DNA of 64,000 nt from positions 279,463 to 343,462 of the forward strand of contig NZ_SJER01000005.1 in the NCBI RefSeq assembly GCF_004785955.1, written 5' to 3'. Below are positions 29,194 to 38,122 of the stretch, in pieces. A model generated the notes under the pieces. That model was not told the DNA's origin and did no database searches. It saw only the letters and a program-made list of their open reading frames with translations. This stretch comes from Halostella litorea. GTDB lineage: Archaea > Halobacteriota > Halobacteria > Halobacteriales > Natronoarchaeaceae. Within the stretch, counting starts at the first letter, position 1. Each line of letters begins with the position of its first letter. A program made the translations under genes and the position numbers.

Positions 29194-29562
29194 ATGAGTA
29201 CGGACGCCGCGGGGAGCGGGGAGACGCGCCCCGAGATCACCGTGACCGAACAGGCGGCCGAGCAGGCCCTGGAGCTGCTGGAGGGCGAGGACCTCGACGT
29301 CACCGAGGCCGGGCTGCGGCTGTTCGTCCAGCAGGGCGGCTGCGCCGGCCTCTCCTACGGGATGCGCTTCGACGACGAGGCCGACGAGGACGACACCATC
29401 TACGAACACCACGGGCTGCAGGTGTTCGTCGACCCCGCCAGCATGAACTACATCGAGGGGAGCGTCCTCGACTACGAGACGGGACTGCAGGGCGAGGGGT
29501 TCCACGTCGAGAACCCGAATGTCGTCAGTGAATGCGGCTGCGGCGAGTCGTTCCGGACGTAG
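29194..29562 (+). CDS. IscA/ErpA-type iron-sulfur cluster assembly protein
   Basis: A 122-residue HesB/IscA family protein. The three cluster-binding cysteines are present: Cys50 in QQGGCAGLSYGM and Cys114/Cys116 in SECGCGESF. It carries or inserts Fe-S clusters into target proteins in the cytoplasm. The acidic linker DDEADEDDTIY is a haloarchaeal feature. It lies 65 bases after hisD and may be independent; GGTTAACACGTT upstream (about 29163-29175) is AT-rich enough for a promoter. Confidence 0.9.
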   Translation: MSTDAAGSGETRPEITVTEQAAEQALELLEGEDLDVTEAGLRLFVQQGGCAGLSYGMRFDDEADEDDTIYEHHGLQVFVDPASMNYIEGSVLDYETGLQGEGFHVENPNVVSECGCGESFRT

Positions 29563-29589
29563 GCGGTCCCGCCCCGCGCGGACCCGGGC

Positions 29590-29790
29590 CTAGTCCTCCA
29601 GCTGGAACGCGACCGTGACTTCCGCCTGATACTCCCGGTCCTCGGCGCTCGCGACTTCGACGCCCAGTTCGTCGACCTCGATCCAGTGTACGTTGTTCAG
29701 CGTCGCCTCCGCGCGGTCTATCGCGTCGTCGGCCGCCGCGTCGAAGCTCTCCGAGCTCGTCCCGATCAGCGTGATCTTCTTGAACACCAT
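29590..29790 (-). CDS. Dodecin
   Basis: A 66-residue flavin-storage protein that forms a hollow dodecamer binding riboflavin or related flavins. The full family pattern is seen: [39 protein letters not shown] (with the flavin-stacking Trp in VHWIEV) and [14 protein letters not shown]. Length matches the well-studied Halobacterium dodecin. It is convergent to the IscA-type gene. An AT-rich block (TTTGGTATTTTTCC near 29795) lies just upstream of the start for a leaderless message. Confidence 0.95.
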   Translation of the reverse strand: MVFKKITLIGTSSESFDAAADDAIDRAEATLNNVHWIEVDELGVEVASAEDREYQAEVTVAFQLED

Positions 29791-29867
29791 GATCGTTTGG
29801 TATTTTTCCGGCGCTCGACTTAATGCCCGGGGCTCCCGGCCGACACGGACAAGTCACTGTCGGGTTG

Positions 29868-30731
29868 TCAGCGCCCACGGATCCGGTCCCGGAGCCCCCC
29901 GAGTTTCCACTCGCGGCCGAACGGGCCCCAGTCGGCGAGCATGTCACGGGAGACGACGTACTCGGCGACGTAGATGCTGCCCGCGGCGAGCACGAGCCCC
30001 GCGACGACGTCGGTCCCCCAGTGGATGCCGAGATACATCGTCGACAGCGAGACGCTGACCGCGAGGATCCCCGATATCGGGACCCAGGTGAGATACTCGT
30101 CGCGGGTCCGCCAGGCGAGCAGGAAGGCGGTGGCCGACAGCGAGGCGTGTAGCGACGGGAAGACGTTCGTGTTGTGGTTGACCTCGCCGGTGAGCAACTG
30201 GGACTGCGGATAAGTGACGTACAGCAGGGAGTTGACGATGTCCGGGATGAGGTTCCGGGGGCCGTACGCGATAAAGAGGATGTAACAGACCAGGCCGACG
30301 CCGTAGTTGAACCCGTACGCGACCAGCAGTTCCTTCATCGCGGTCATCTCCTCGCGGGCGAAGTAGGCGACGATTGGGAACAGAAGCAGGAACACGTAGC
30401 CGTACAGGTAGATGAACACGAAGTAGTCCGTGAGCAGCGGCGTCCGGATCGACTGGATGTCGGCGACGAGCGTCCCCTCGAGGCTGTAGATGATCTCGGT
30501 GATGTTCCAGTCGAGCGCCCACGAGAGCTCCCCGGTGTAGTCCATCGTCAGCTTCCGGATCCCGAGGACGAGCAGCAAAACCGTGAGATACGGCGCGACC
30601 TCGTTGAGCCGCCACCGGAAGTCCCGAGCGGCGCGCCACACGCGGCGGGGGCCGACGAACACGACGGACGCCACGGTGAGGAGCAACGACACCATCACCG
30701 CGAGCTGCAGTACCACGTCGACCAGACCCAT
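29868..30731 (-). CDS. PAP2-family membrane phosphatase / inositol phosphotransferase-like
   Basis: A 287-residue integral membrane protein with about six hydrophobic helices. The active-site motifs of the PAP2 fold are visible: NTNVFPSLHASLSATAFL (PSxH motif) and STMYLGIHWGTDVVAGLVL (SRxxxxxHxxxD motif). The spacing and long helices are like inositol phosphorylceramide synthases and archaeal lipid-linked phosphatases. The likely substrate is a lipid phosphate or polyprenyl diphosphate in the membrane. It stands alone between dodecin and a peptide-binding protein. Confidence 0.8.
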   Translation of the reverse strand: MGLVDVVLQLAVMVSLLLTVASVVFVGPRRVWRAARDFRWRLNEVAPYLTVLLLVLGIRKLTMDYTGELSWALDWNITEIIYSLEGTLVADIQSIRTPLLTDYFVFIYLYGYVFLLLFPIVAYFAREEMTAMKELLVAYGFNYGVGLVCYILFIAYGPRNLIPDIVNSLLYVTYPQSQLLTGEVNHNTNVFPSLHASLSATAFLLAWRTRDEYLTWVPISGILAVSVSLSTMYLGIHWGTDVVAGLVLAAGSIYVAEYVVSRDMLADWGPFGREWKLGGLRDRIRGR

Positions 30732-30774
30732 ACGTAGTTCTACGGAGTGGACGGTTTAAGTTCAGCGGAAACGT

Positions 30775-32553
30775 TCAGTTCTGGTTCTGGATGAGAAGCT
30801 CACCCTGCCCGCTGAACCGGTAGCCGGCGTCGCGGAACAGCTGTTTCGCTTCGTCGACGTCGACCTCGCCGCCCTCGCCGGGGAACTCGCCGACCGCGCT
30901 CGTCCCGGACCACTGGAGGTCGTCGGGGACGTAGTCGGTCCCGACCAGCGGGGCGTTCGCCGGGGACGCGTAGCCGTCGAAGATGTCCTCCGCGACCGCC
31001 TCCCTGTCGACGAGCCGGCCGAGCACCCGACGGAAACGGGGGTTCGAGAGCGGTGCCGAACGCGTGTTGAATCCGATGATGTAGAACTCCTGTGGATCGC
31101 CGATCAGCAGCCGGACCGAGTCCGAGCGGTTGGCCCGCGGGGCGTCGTTGGCGTCCAGCGACGAGCCGACGACGTCCTGCTCCCCGTCCTCGATGAGCTC
31201 TATCGCCGCCGCGCCGGAGGGGACGACGGTGAACTCGAGCGTCTCGTACGCCGGGGAGCCCTGGAACTCGGCGACCGGCGACTCCAGGTCCCGGCCGTCG
31301 AGGAGGAAGTGGTCGTCGTTGCGCGTCAGCGTGAGCCCCTGGCCCTGACTCGCGTTGTCGAACGCGAGCGGTCCGCTTCCCACGGCCTCCCGGTTCTCCC
31401 AGACGAGCGCCCGGGTGAGGTACTCCTGGATCAGGTTCGTCTGCTCGGACCAGATGTGCTGGGGGAAGAGGGGGACCGCGAACGCCGTCGCCGCGACTTC
31501 CCGGCTACACTCGTTGAACTCCACCCGGCACTCGCGGTCGGAGACGGCCGAAACCCGAGAGATGAGCGTCGAGGCGTCGCGGTACCGCGGGGCGGGGACC
31601 GTGTCGTTCGCGTTGCCCATCGACGTGTCCGAGAGGAACCGGTAGGTGAACGCGACGTCGGTGGCGGTGAGGGGCTCGTCGTCGTGCCACGAGAGGTCCT
31701 CCCGGAGCGTGACGACGGCCGTCGGTGTCTCGTCGCCTTCGGAGCCGACCCAGCGCCAGGACTCCGCGAGCCAGGGCGCCGGCTCGCCGTCTATCAGCCG
31801 TGCCAGCCGGTCGTAGATGAGGCCGAGGACCCTGTCGTTGTGGTGTTGCTCCACCGCCAGCGGGTTCCGGTTGGCGGTGACCGCGCCGTTGCGCGTCGCG
31901 ACCCGGATCCGGTCGCGGGACGCCCCCTCGACGTCCGGGCCGAGACGGAGGTAGTCGAGCGACCGCTGGAGGGTCGGGACGCGCCACTTACGGACGAGGT
32001 CGCCGTCGGCGGCCCCGAGAAACTCCGGGTAGCCGATGACCGAGAACGGCTGGACGGAGACCGCCGTGCGCAAGGCGTCGGCGATCGCCATCTCCCGCGT
32101 CCGCCCGTCGGCCGACCGCTGGCGGCTCAGGTCCTCGTCCAGCGTGACGTTGGTGATGCCGAAGGGGTTCTGCCACCCCTGCTCCTGGACGAACACCGAG
32201 TGCAACAGCGAGTACAGTTCGTCCGGATGTCGCACGCCGGGATGGCGCGTGACGAAGATGTCGAAGTTCCGGTCGAGGAGCACGTCGGTCAGCAGTTCGC
32301 TCTCGGCTTTCGGCTCGATAGACGCGTCGATGCCGATCGACTGCAGCCGTTCGGCGTACTGGCGTGCGATCTCGATCCCGGCGGCGTCCTGATCGGCGGG
32401 GAGAGACTTGACGGTCACGGAGACCTGTTCCGGAGCGTTCCGCGTCGAACTCGCCCACAGTTCCGTCACGCAGCCCGCAGCGCCCGTCGCGGCCGCTGTG
32501 CCGAGGCCTGCGAGCAACTGGCGACGGCCGAGGCTCGCTCCGCACTTCTTCAT
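30775..32553 (-). CDS. Tat lipoprotein, family 5 (peptide/nickel-type) ABC substrate-binding protein
   Basis: A 592-residue protein. The N-terminus MKKCGASLGRRQLLAGLGTAAATGAAGC is a twin-arginine signal with a lipobox Cys. The mature protein has family-5 segments: LIYDRLARLIDGEPAPWLAESWRW, VVTLREDLSWHDDEPLTATDVAFTYRFL and FNTRSAPLSNPRFRRVLGRLVDREAVAEDIFDG. Such proteins bring oligopeptides, nickel or other solutes to an ABC importer; none is encoded next to it. I start at ATG 32553 because the signal peptide begins there, not at the 31-codon longer frame. The ligand is unknown. Confidence 0.85.
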   Translation of the reverse strand: MKKCGASLGRRQLLAGLGTAAATGAAGCVTELWASSTRNAPEQVSVTVKSLPADQDAAGIEIARQYAERLQSIGIDASIEPKAESELLTDVLLDRNFDIFVTRHPGVRHPDELYSLLHSVFVQEQGWQNPFGITNVTLDEDLSRQRSADGRTREMAIADALRTAVSVQPFSVIGYPEFLGAADGDLVRKWRVPTLQRSLDYLRLGPDVEGASRDRIRVATRNGAVTANRNPLAVEQHHNDRVLGLIYDRLARLIDGEPAPWLAESWRWVGSEGDETPTAVVTLREDLSWHDDEPLTATDVAFTYRFLSDTSMGNANDTVPAPRYRDASTLISRVSAVSDRECRVEFNECSREVAATAFAVPLFPQHIWSEQTNLIQEYLTRALVWENREAVGSGPLAFDNASQGQGLTLTRNDDHFLLDGRDLESPVAEFQGSPAYETLEFTVVPSGAAAIELIEDGEQDVVGSSLDANDAPRANRSDSVRLLIGDPQEFYIIGFNTRSAPLSNPRFRRVLGRLVDREAVAEDIFDGYASPANAPLVGTDYVPDDLQWSGTSAVGEFPGEGGEVDVDEAKQLFRDAGYRFSGQGELLIQNQN

Positions 32554-32673
32554 GGCCCGATCAAACAGCCGCCCCGTATTTGATTGTTTCCTTGAGGATT
32601 CGGCGAATACGATCCCCCACGTCGACGCCCGCCGGGAGCGTCCCACCCCGAGGTCGGGCCGCGGCCGACGGGG

Positions 32674-33339
32674 TCAGTCGGTCTCGGACCGCGTCTCGAG
32701 CCGGGTTTCGATCGCCCCGACCACATCGGTCAGGTGGGCGGTGCCCCAGATAGCGACGACGACCGCGCCGCCGAGGTTGAACAGGAGGTCCTTCATCGTG
32801 TCCTCCAGGCTGTACTGGGTGAGCACCCGGGGCGCGCCGGTCGCGGCGGCCACCTCGGCGATGACGAACTCGACGACCTCCCAGAACACGCCGAACGCCA
32901 TCACGAACATGAGGATGAACACGAACATGAACCGGTTCGGGAGGTGGATGTCGTCGCTGTGCTCCTCGATGGCCCGCACCGTCGCGTAGCCGGCCCCGGC
33001 GACCAGCGACGACGAGAGCGCGTGGGTCATGTGGTCCCACCAGCCGATCGTCCGGTAGAACGTTGCGCCGGTGCCCGGGATCCCGACCGTGCCGAGCGCG
33101 TGGAGGAACGCGGCGCTGGTGATCCACAGCGTCAGCGCCGGGTCCATCGGCACGCCGTAGTCCCGCTGGAGCAGCGGCGGGATCTGGAGCACGAGCAGCC
33201 CGACGGCGCAGTTGACCATGACGCCGACGCTGCCGCGTTCCATCCCGAGGAAAAAGAGGACGACGAGGCCGATCTCCATGGCGTAGGAGATCTGGTCCTG
33301 TCGCTCCTGAGTGATCCCGAAGTAGTCGCGGATCCTCAT
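32674..33339 (-). CDS. Multi-pass membrane protein, second gene of a coupled pair
   Basis: A 221-residue protein with about five hydrophobic helices. It contains GWWDHMTHALSSSLVAGAGY and FVMAFGVFWEVVEFVIAE, an His/Glu-containing pattern also seen in small predicted membrane proteins of the DUF2238/YjdF type. The start ATG 33339 overlaps the stop of the upstream membrane gene by four bases (ATGA). The last helix is followed by a charged tail. The function is unknown; the coupling suggests a two-protein membrane unit. Confidence 0.75.
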   Translation of the reverse strand: MRIRDYFGITQERQDQISYAMEIGLVVLFFLGMERGSVGVMVNCAVGLLVLQIPPLLQRDYGVPMDPALTLWITSAAFLHALGTVGIPGTGATFYRTIGWWDHMTHALSSSLVAGAGYATVRAIEEHSDDIHLPNRFMFVFILMFVMAFGVFWEVVEFVIAEVAAATGAPRVLTQYSLEDTMKDLLFNLGGAVVVAIWGTAHLTDVVGAIETRLETRSETD

Positions 33340-33953
33340 GCCAGGTCCTCCGTGACGTCGCTCGGCAGGCGCTCCTCGGGCTCGGCCCGCCGGCGGAAGT
33401 ACAGTTCGAACACGACGCCCGCGACGATCCCCGCGACGAACGAGTAGACGAACTCGATCATCAGGGCGCGCTCGGGGTCGGCGAAGCCCTCGAGGAAGCC
33501 GGTGCCGAGCTGGGCGTCGGCGGCCCACCGGACCACCGCCCACGTGCCCGCTGCCGCCATCGTCGTGACGGCGACGAAGAGGATCGCGAAGCCGTAGGTC
33601 ATGTCCACGCCGGTGAACACGTGCAACTGGACCGCGATGATGAGCGCCACCGCCGCCACCGAGAGGTACGTCGCGAGGGTACCGGTGACCGGCACCGTCG
33701 CCACCGCGCGGCCGAGAATCGGCAGCGCCGCGACGGCGATCACCTCCCAGGGGAGCATCACCTCGGGCGACCGGTACGCGACGAACGGCAGCAAGGAGAG
33801 CAGACAGACCGCCGCCGCGAACCCGGCCCACAGCAGTTCCCCCACGAGCAGTTCCTCGACCGCGACGACCCCCAGAAATCCGACGAGGAGCCACGCCAGC
33901 CCCGCGTTCAGCCGCCTGTCCCGAAAGAGGCGGTCGATGTTTGCGTCAGACAT
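33336..33953 (-). CDS. Multi-pass membrane protein, first gene of a coupled pair
   Basis: A 205-residue protein with about six transmembrane helices, starting MSDANIDRLFRDRRLNAGLAWLLVGFLG. It has no clear family motif, ending in a charged cytoplasmic tail rich in Arg and Glu (RRRAEPEERLPSD). ATG 33953 is preferred over the longer frame; AAAAGATTG-type AT-rich DNA lies at about 33978-33986. It overlaps the next gene by ATGA and has the same direction, so both subunits are likely made together. Confidence 0.7.
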   Translation of the reverse strand: MSDANIDRLFRDRRLNAGLAWLLVGFLGVVAVEELLVGELLWAGFAAAVCLLSLLPFVAYRSPEVMLPWEVIAVAALPILGRAVATVPVTGTLATYLSVAAVALIIAVQLHVFTGVDMTYGFAILFVAVTTMAAAGTWAVVRWAADAQLGTGFLEGFADPERALMIEFVYSFVAGIVAGVVFELYFRRRAEPEERLPSDVTEDLA

Positions 33954-33990
33954 AGGTGTACCTGTCGGCGTCGAGAGTAAAAGATTGTGC

Positions 33991-34947
33991 CTACGCGACG
34001 GCGAGGTAGGCGACGGCGTACGCAAGCAGTGCTGCCGTGAGCGCCGCCAGTGCAGTCAGCGCCCGGCCGAGGACGTCGTCGGCGCTCCACGTCCAGGTCC
34101 GGCGGCGAAGCCCGGCGAGCCGCGGCCGCCGGACCGGCGCGGCGACGAGCAGCCCGGCCGCCAGGATGGTGAACACGAAGTGGTACGACACGGACAGCGT
34201 CGGCGGGTCCATCGCGACGACGGCCGCGCCGTACAGCCCGCCGACCGCCGCCCGGCGGTCGACGGCGGCGGGGACCGACCGCTCGGTCAGCCGGAAGAAC
34301 ACGGCGGCCGCGAGCCACAGCGCCGCGAGTTCGAGCGCGAACGCGCCGAGCAGGTGGAGCGTCGGGTCGGCCGACAGCGCGACCCGCGGGACGACGGCGT
34401 CCGAGAGCGGGTACAGCAGGCGCGGCGGCTCGCCGGTCAGGAGGTCGCCCCACGGGTGCGACCAGAGCCCGACCAGCGCGGCGGCGAACACGACCCGTGG
34501 CCCCAGCCCGCCGTACTCGTCGGCCAGCCGGGCGACCAGCCCGCCGGCCGCGAGAAAGGCCGCCATCACCGCCGCAGCGAGCGGTCCCGTGACCGCGAGC
34601 GCGGCGGCGGCCAGCGCCACCGCGAGCGCGGTGCCGACGAACTGGAGCGCCCGCGAGCGGTGCGTCCAGAGGCCGAACGCGGCGGCCGCCGGGACGGCGA
34701 CGACGAGCGAGTGCGTCACCGAGCGGTGGACGACCGTGCTGGCCGACCAGAACGACTCCGCGGCGGCGAGCGGGCCGCCGGACGCGTCGAGCAGGCCGAC
34801 GAGCGCGTAGGCCATGTCCACGTCCGGGACGGCGGCGAAGCCGGCGGCGACGAGGCCGACCGACAGCGCTCGTTCGCGGCGCTGGCCGGCGGCGGCGAGC
34901 CCGCCGGCGACGAGCGCGAACGCGAACAGCGCGTGGCCGACCATCAT
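33991..34947 (-). CDS. YdjM-like membrane metal-dependent hydrolase family protein
   Basis: A 318-residue protein with eight or more hydrophobic segments. The family hallmark is a set of His and Asp residues in an otherwise hydrophobic protein: MMVGHALFAFAL (His near residue 5), FAAVPDVDMAYAL, HRSVTHSLVVAVPAAAAFG (HRxxTHS) and LWSHPWGDLLT. In LexA-regulated YdjM and its relatives these are thought to bind metal; no substrate is established. It stands apart from its neighbours by more than 35 bases on each side. Confidence 0.75.
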   Translation of the reverse strand: MMVGHALFAFALVAGGLAAAGQRRERALSVGLVAAGFAAVPDVDMAYALVGLLDASGGPLAAAESFWSASTVVHRSVTHSLVVAVPAAAAFGLWTHRSRALQFVGTALAVALAAAALAVTGPLAAAVMAAFLAAGGLVARLADEYGGLGPRVVFAAALVGLWSHPWGDLLTGEPPRLLYPLSDAVVPRVALSADPTLHLLGAFALELAALWLAAAVFFRLTERSVPAAVDRRAAVGGLYGAAVVAMDPPTLSVSYHFVFTILAAGLLVAAPVRRPRLAGLRRRTWTWSADDVLGRALTALAALTAALLAYAVAYLAVA

Positions 34948-35024
34948 GACAGTTCGGCTACGCGCCGACCGGGCTTAAGCCCCTCGGGGGGCAGGACATG
35001 AGCTACCACGCCGCTTGCCCGCGG

Positions 35025-35600
35025 TTACACCTCGTCGCCCGCCGGCGCGTCGTCGCCCTCCAGTTTCGTCCACTCGGACTCGATCTTCCCGTTCGCGCGG
35101 ACGAGCGTGTTACCGTCGACCCGCAGGCGGGTCTTGCGGAGTTCGATGGCCTGGACGACCCCCGTCTTGTCGCCGGTCGTGACAGTGTCGCCGGGCATGA
35201 AGTCGGGGTCCCGCAGGAGGTAGATGCCGGCGACCGCGTCGGCTATCATGCCCGAGAGCGCGTAGGAGACCCCGAGCGCGACGAACCCGCTCGCCGTCCC
35301 GAGCGCCGCCGCGATGCGGCCCAGGCCGACGACCGACAGGAACGCGAGGGCGACCGCGAACCACAGCAGGATCGCGACGATCCGTGCGAGGAACTGCCGG
35401 TAGACCGGGTCCTCGCCGGCGAACGTCCGGTCTAAGAACCAGCGAACGACGACCATCGCGACTTTGATCCCGACCGCGGCGATCAGCACGAACAGCAGCC
35501 CAGCGAGTATCCGCGGCAACGCGTCGGTGACCGTCGACACGAACGCCCTGAACGTCTCCCGTACGACGTCCCCGGTGTCGCCGCCCGCTTGTGCGATCAT
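35025..35600 (-). CDS. Small MscS-family mechanosensitive channel
   Basis: A 191-residue protein with three hydrophobic segments (about residues 28-50, 68-92, 95-125). The pore helix is AALGTASGFVALGVSYALSGMIADAVAGIYLLRD, with the Gly/Ala pattern of MscS TM3, followed by the beta domain FMPGDTVTTGDKTGVVQAIELRKTRLRVDGNTLVRANGKI. It lacks the large C-terminal vestibule of E. coli MscS, being about 95 residues shorter. It should release solutes during osmotic down-shock. It is divergent from the aminotransferase gene. Confidence 0.85.
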   Translation of the reverse strand: MIAQAGGDTGDVVRETFRAFVSTVTDALPRILAGLLFVLIAAVGIKVAMVVVRWFLDRTFAGEDPVYRQFLARIVAILLWFAVALAFLSVVGLGRIAAALGTASGFVALGVSYALSGMIADAVAGIYLLRDPDFMPGDTVTTGDKTGVVQAIELRKTRLRVDGNTLVRANGKIESEWTKLEGDDAPAGDEV

Positions 35601-35687
35601 GGCGGACCTGTCGGCCGCCGGGGAGTTAAGGCTGTGTGCGGTTCCGATGGGCGAGGCTTTTTGACGGTATCAGACACAGTTTGGCCC

Positions 35688-36884
35688 ATGCCACGCGACA
35701 GCGACGACCCGCCCGCAGTCGGGGAACTGACACCGCCGGACAGGACGCTGATGGGACCGGGGCCGAGCGACGTCCACCCCCGCGTGCTCCGCGCGATGAG
35801 CACGCCGCTGGTCGGCCACCTCGACCCCTCCTTCATCGACGTGATGAACGAGGTCCAGGAGCTGCTCCGGTACACGTTCCGCACGGACAACCAGTGGACG
35901 ATCCCAGTCTCGGGGACCGGATCGGCGTCGATGGAGGCGGCCATCGGCAACCTCGTCGAGCCGGGCGACACGATGCTGGTCCCGACGAACGGCTACTTCG
36001 GCGGTCGGATGGAGAGCATGGCCGAACGCGCGGGCGGCGACGTGGTCCACGTCGACGCGCCGTGGGGCGAACCGCTCGACCCGGCCGACGTGGAGGCGGC
36101 GTTCGCCGAGCACCAGCCGGACGTGTTCGGTTTCGTCCACGCGGAGACGAGTACGGGGGTCCGCCAGCCCGACGTGCCGGAACTGACGCGGATCGCCCAC
36201 GAGCACGACGCGTACGTGATCGCCGACTGCGTCACGTCGCTGGGCGGCGTGGAACTGCGCGTCGACGAGTGGGACGTCGACGTGGCCTACTCCGGGCCGC
36301 AGAAGTGCCTCTCCTGCCCGCCGGGCGCGAGCCCGCTGACCCTGAACGACCGGGCGATGGAGAAGGTGCTCTCCCGCGAGGAGCCGGCCCGGTCGTGGTA
36401 CCTCGACCTCTCGCTGCTGGAGGGGTACTGGGGCGACGAGCGCGCGTACCACCACACCGCGCCGATCACGAACGTGTACGCCCTCCGGGAGGCGCTGCGG
36501 CTGGTCGCCGAGGAGGGCATCGAGGCCCGCTGGGAGCGCCACCTGGAGACGGCGGGGGCGCTCAAGGCCGGCGTCGAGGCGATGGGCCTGGAGATGAACG
36601 CGCCCGACGAGTACTGGCTCCCGAGCCTCAACGCGGTCCGGGTGCCCGACGGCGTCGAGGACGGCGATGTGATCGACGCGCTGCTCGACGGCTACGACCT
36701 AGAGATCGCCGGCGGGCTGGGCGACCTGTCCGGCGAGATATTCCGGATCGGCTGCATGGGCCACTCCGCGCGGCCGGGCAACGTCGCATTGCTCATGAGC
36801 GCGCTGGGCGACGTGCTGGAGCGACAGGGGGCCGACGTCGACGTGGACGCCGGGCTGTCGGCGACGAGCGAACGGCTGGGCTGA
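35688..36884 (+). CDS. Class V aminotransferase, serine-pyruvate/alanine-glyoxylate type
   Basis: A 398-residue PLP enzyme of the AGT group. The opening MGPGPSDVHPRVLRAMSTPLVGHLDPSF is the group's N-terminal signature, VIADCVTSLGGVELRVDEWDVDVAYSGPQKCLSCPPG contains the PLP-binding Lys206, and RIGCMGHSARPGNV is the C-terminal carboxylate-binding Arg site. Such enzymes transfer the amino group of alanine or serine to glyoxylate or pyruvate. ATG 35688 is selected because the upstream in-frame sequence lacks family similarity. Confidence 0.92.
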   Translation: MPRDSDDPPAVGELTPPDRTLMGPGPSDVHPRVLRAMSTPLVGHLDPSFIDVMNEVQELLRYTFRTDNQWTIPVSGTGSASMEAAIGNLVEPGDTMLVPTNGYFGGRMESMAERAGGDVVHVDAPWGEPLDPADVEAAFAEHQPDVFGFVHAETSTGVRQPDVPELTRIAHEHDAYVIADCVTSLGGVELRVDEWDVDVAYSGPQKCLSCPPGASPLTLNDRAMEKVLSREEPARSWYLDLSLLEGYWGDERAYHHTAPITNVYALREALRLVAEEGIEARWERHLETAGALKAGVEAMGLEMNAPDEYWLPSLNAVRVPDGVEDGDVIDALLDGYDLEIAGGLGDLSGEIFRIGCMGHSARPGNVALLMSALGDVLERQGADVDVDAGLSATSERLG

Positions 36885-36923
36885 ACGGGATCGCGAGAAC
36901 GGGGTTCGACCGCCCGACGCGCC

Positions 36924-37241
36924 TCAGACCGCGGTGCCGCGGCAGGGCGGCGCGCGGACGACCTCGTAGTCGTCGTCCTCGACGGAGATGATCGCCCACT
37001 CGTACTCGGGGTCGGCTCGCTGGAGCCGGTCGCGAAGGGTCGGGGCCTGTTCCTCGGAGGTTACGAAACAGCGATAGTTCCCGGAGTCGGGCGTCTCGGC
37101 CGGGTCCTCGGTCACTGTCACGTGAACGGACTTCCAGTCGCGCTCGGCTCGGAACTCCTCGCCGTCGTCCGTGACGGTGTAGCCGAGGTCGGTGAAGATC
37201 GTCCTGGCCTGTTCGTCCAGCTGCGTGGTAACAGGTCCCAT
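36924..37241 (-). CDS. Conserved haloarchaeal hypothetical protein (DUF7116-like)
   Basis: A 105-residue soluble acidic protein starting MGPVTTQLDEQARTIFTDLGYTV. It has alternating strands such as VHVTVTEDPAETPDSGNYRCFVTSEEQAPTLRDRLQ. ATG 37241 is preferred: the AT-rich TTATAAACTTTC at about 37267-37278 is a plausible promoter at 25-35 bases. No motif or partner identifies its role. It is the second small gene in a minus-strand pair with the zinc-ribbon gene but is separated by 92 bases. Confidence 0.7.
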   Translation of the reverse strand: MGPVTTQLDEQARTIFTDLGYTVTDDGEEFRAERDWKSVHVTVTEDPAETPDSGNYRCFVTSEEQAPTLRDRLQRADPEYEWAIISVEDDDYEVVRAPPCRGTAV

Positions 37242-37333
37242 TCGGTATCCTGTACCACGGGACGGGTTATAAACTTTCTCACGCGACGGACCCCTGACCG
37301 GACGATTCCGGCGGGCGCGGCCGGCGACGGCGC

Positions 37334-37573
37334 TCACTCGTGGGCGGCGTCCCACTCGGTCGGCTTCCGGAAGTTGCCACAGGCGTTGCACTCGATCCGG
37401 CCCATCGCGTCCATCGCGTTGTCGAACGTCTCGCAGTTCGAGCAGAACCAGCCGTACTTCCGCTCCCGGTCGGGCGTCAGGTAGGCGACGAAGAAGGGGC
37501 CGTCCGACCCGCGGTCGCCGTCGCTCCGGTCGACGTACACCGTCTCGCCCTCGCCCGTCGTTCGCTCCTCCAT
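37334..37573 (-). CDS. DUF5816-like zinc-ribbon protein
   Basis: A 79-residue protein. Two cysteine pairs, CSNC and CNAC, about 17 residues apart, define a zinc ribbon in the C-terminal half (YGWFCSNCETFDNAMDAMGRIECNACGNFRKP). The first half is acidic (TVYVDRSDGDRGSDGPFFVAYLTPD). It is found widely in haloarchaea and has no known function; nucleic-acid or protein binding are both possible. The next plus-strand gene is a divergent UspA. Confidence 0.75.
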   Translation of the reverse strand: MEERTTGEGETVYVDRSDGDRGSDGPFFVAYLTPDRERKYGWFCSNCETFDNAMDAMGRIECNACGNFRKPTEWDAAHE

Positions 37574-37705
37574 GGTGGCCCGATAGACGGCCGGGCGGTT
37601 AAACCACCCGTCCGCGAGTCGGGCAGTCGGCGTGGACGGACGCCGACGGGTCCGGCGGCCGACGAGTGGGAAAGTTTACCGGCGGCGACGCGCTGAACGG
37701 GAGTA

Positions 37706-38110
37706 ATGACCCGCATCGTCGTCCCCGTTCGGTACCCCCTCTCGAAACACTCGAAACGGACGCTGTCGGAGGCGCTGTCCATCGCCGCGGACCGCGAGGG
37801 CGAACTCACGGTGCTCCACGTGAACCTCTACCAGAACGGGAAGACGGTGACGCGCTCGGCGCTGAAACGCGCCGTCGAGGGGGAGTTCGGCGACCTCTCG
37901 AACGTCCGGTACGCCGTCCGGACCGGGTTCCTCGTCGAGGAGTCGATCCTGGAGGAGGTCGCCGCCGAGGACGCGGACGTGGTCGTGATCGGCCACAAGC
38001 AGGTCGGCCGGTGGCGGCGGGTGCTCCGGCGCATCCTCGACGAACCGGACATCGAGCGCTACCTCAAGCAGCGGCTCTCCTGCCAGATCGTCACGGTGGG
38101 GCTGGACTGA
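37706..38110 (+). CDS. Universal stress protein (UspA) family
   Basis: A 134-residue UspA-fold protein. It begins TRIVVPVRYPLSKHSKRTLSEAL, ELTVLHVN follows as the second strand, and DADVVVIGHKQVGRWRRVLRRILD is the end of the nucleotide-binding region. The usual G-2x-G-9x-GS loop for ATP is replaced by GHKQVGRWRRVL, so ATP binding is uncertain. Family knowledge links it to stress survival. It converges on the MscS gene with 12 bases between the two stops. Confidence 0.85.
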   Translation: MTRIVVPVRYPLSKHSKRTLSEALSIAADREGELTVLHVNLYQNGKTVTRSALKRAVEGEFGDLSNVRYAVRTGFLVEESILEEVAAEDADVVVIGHKQVGRWRRVLRRILDEPDIERYLKQRLSCQIVTVGLD

Positions 38111-38122
38111 GCCGGCCGGAAA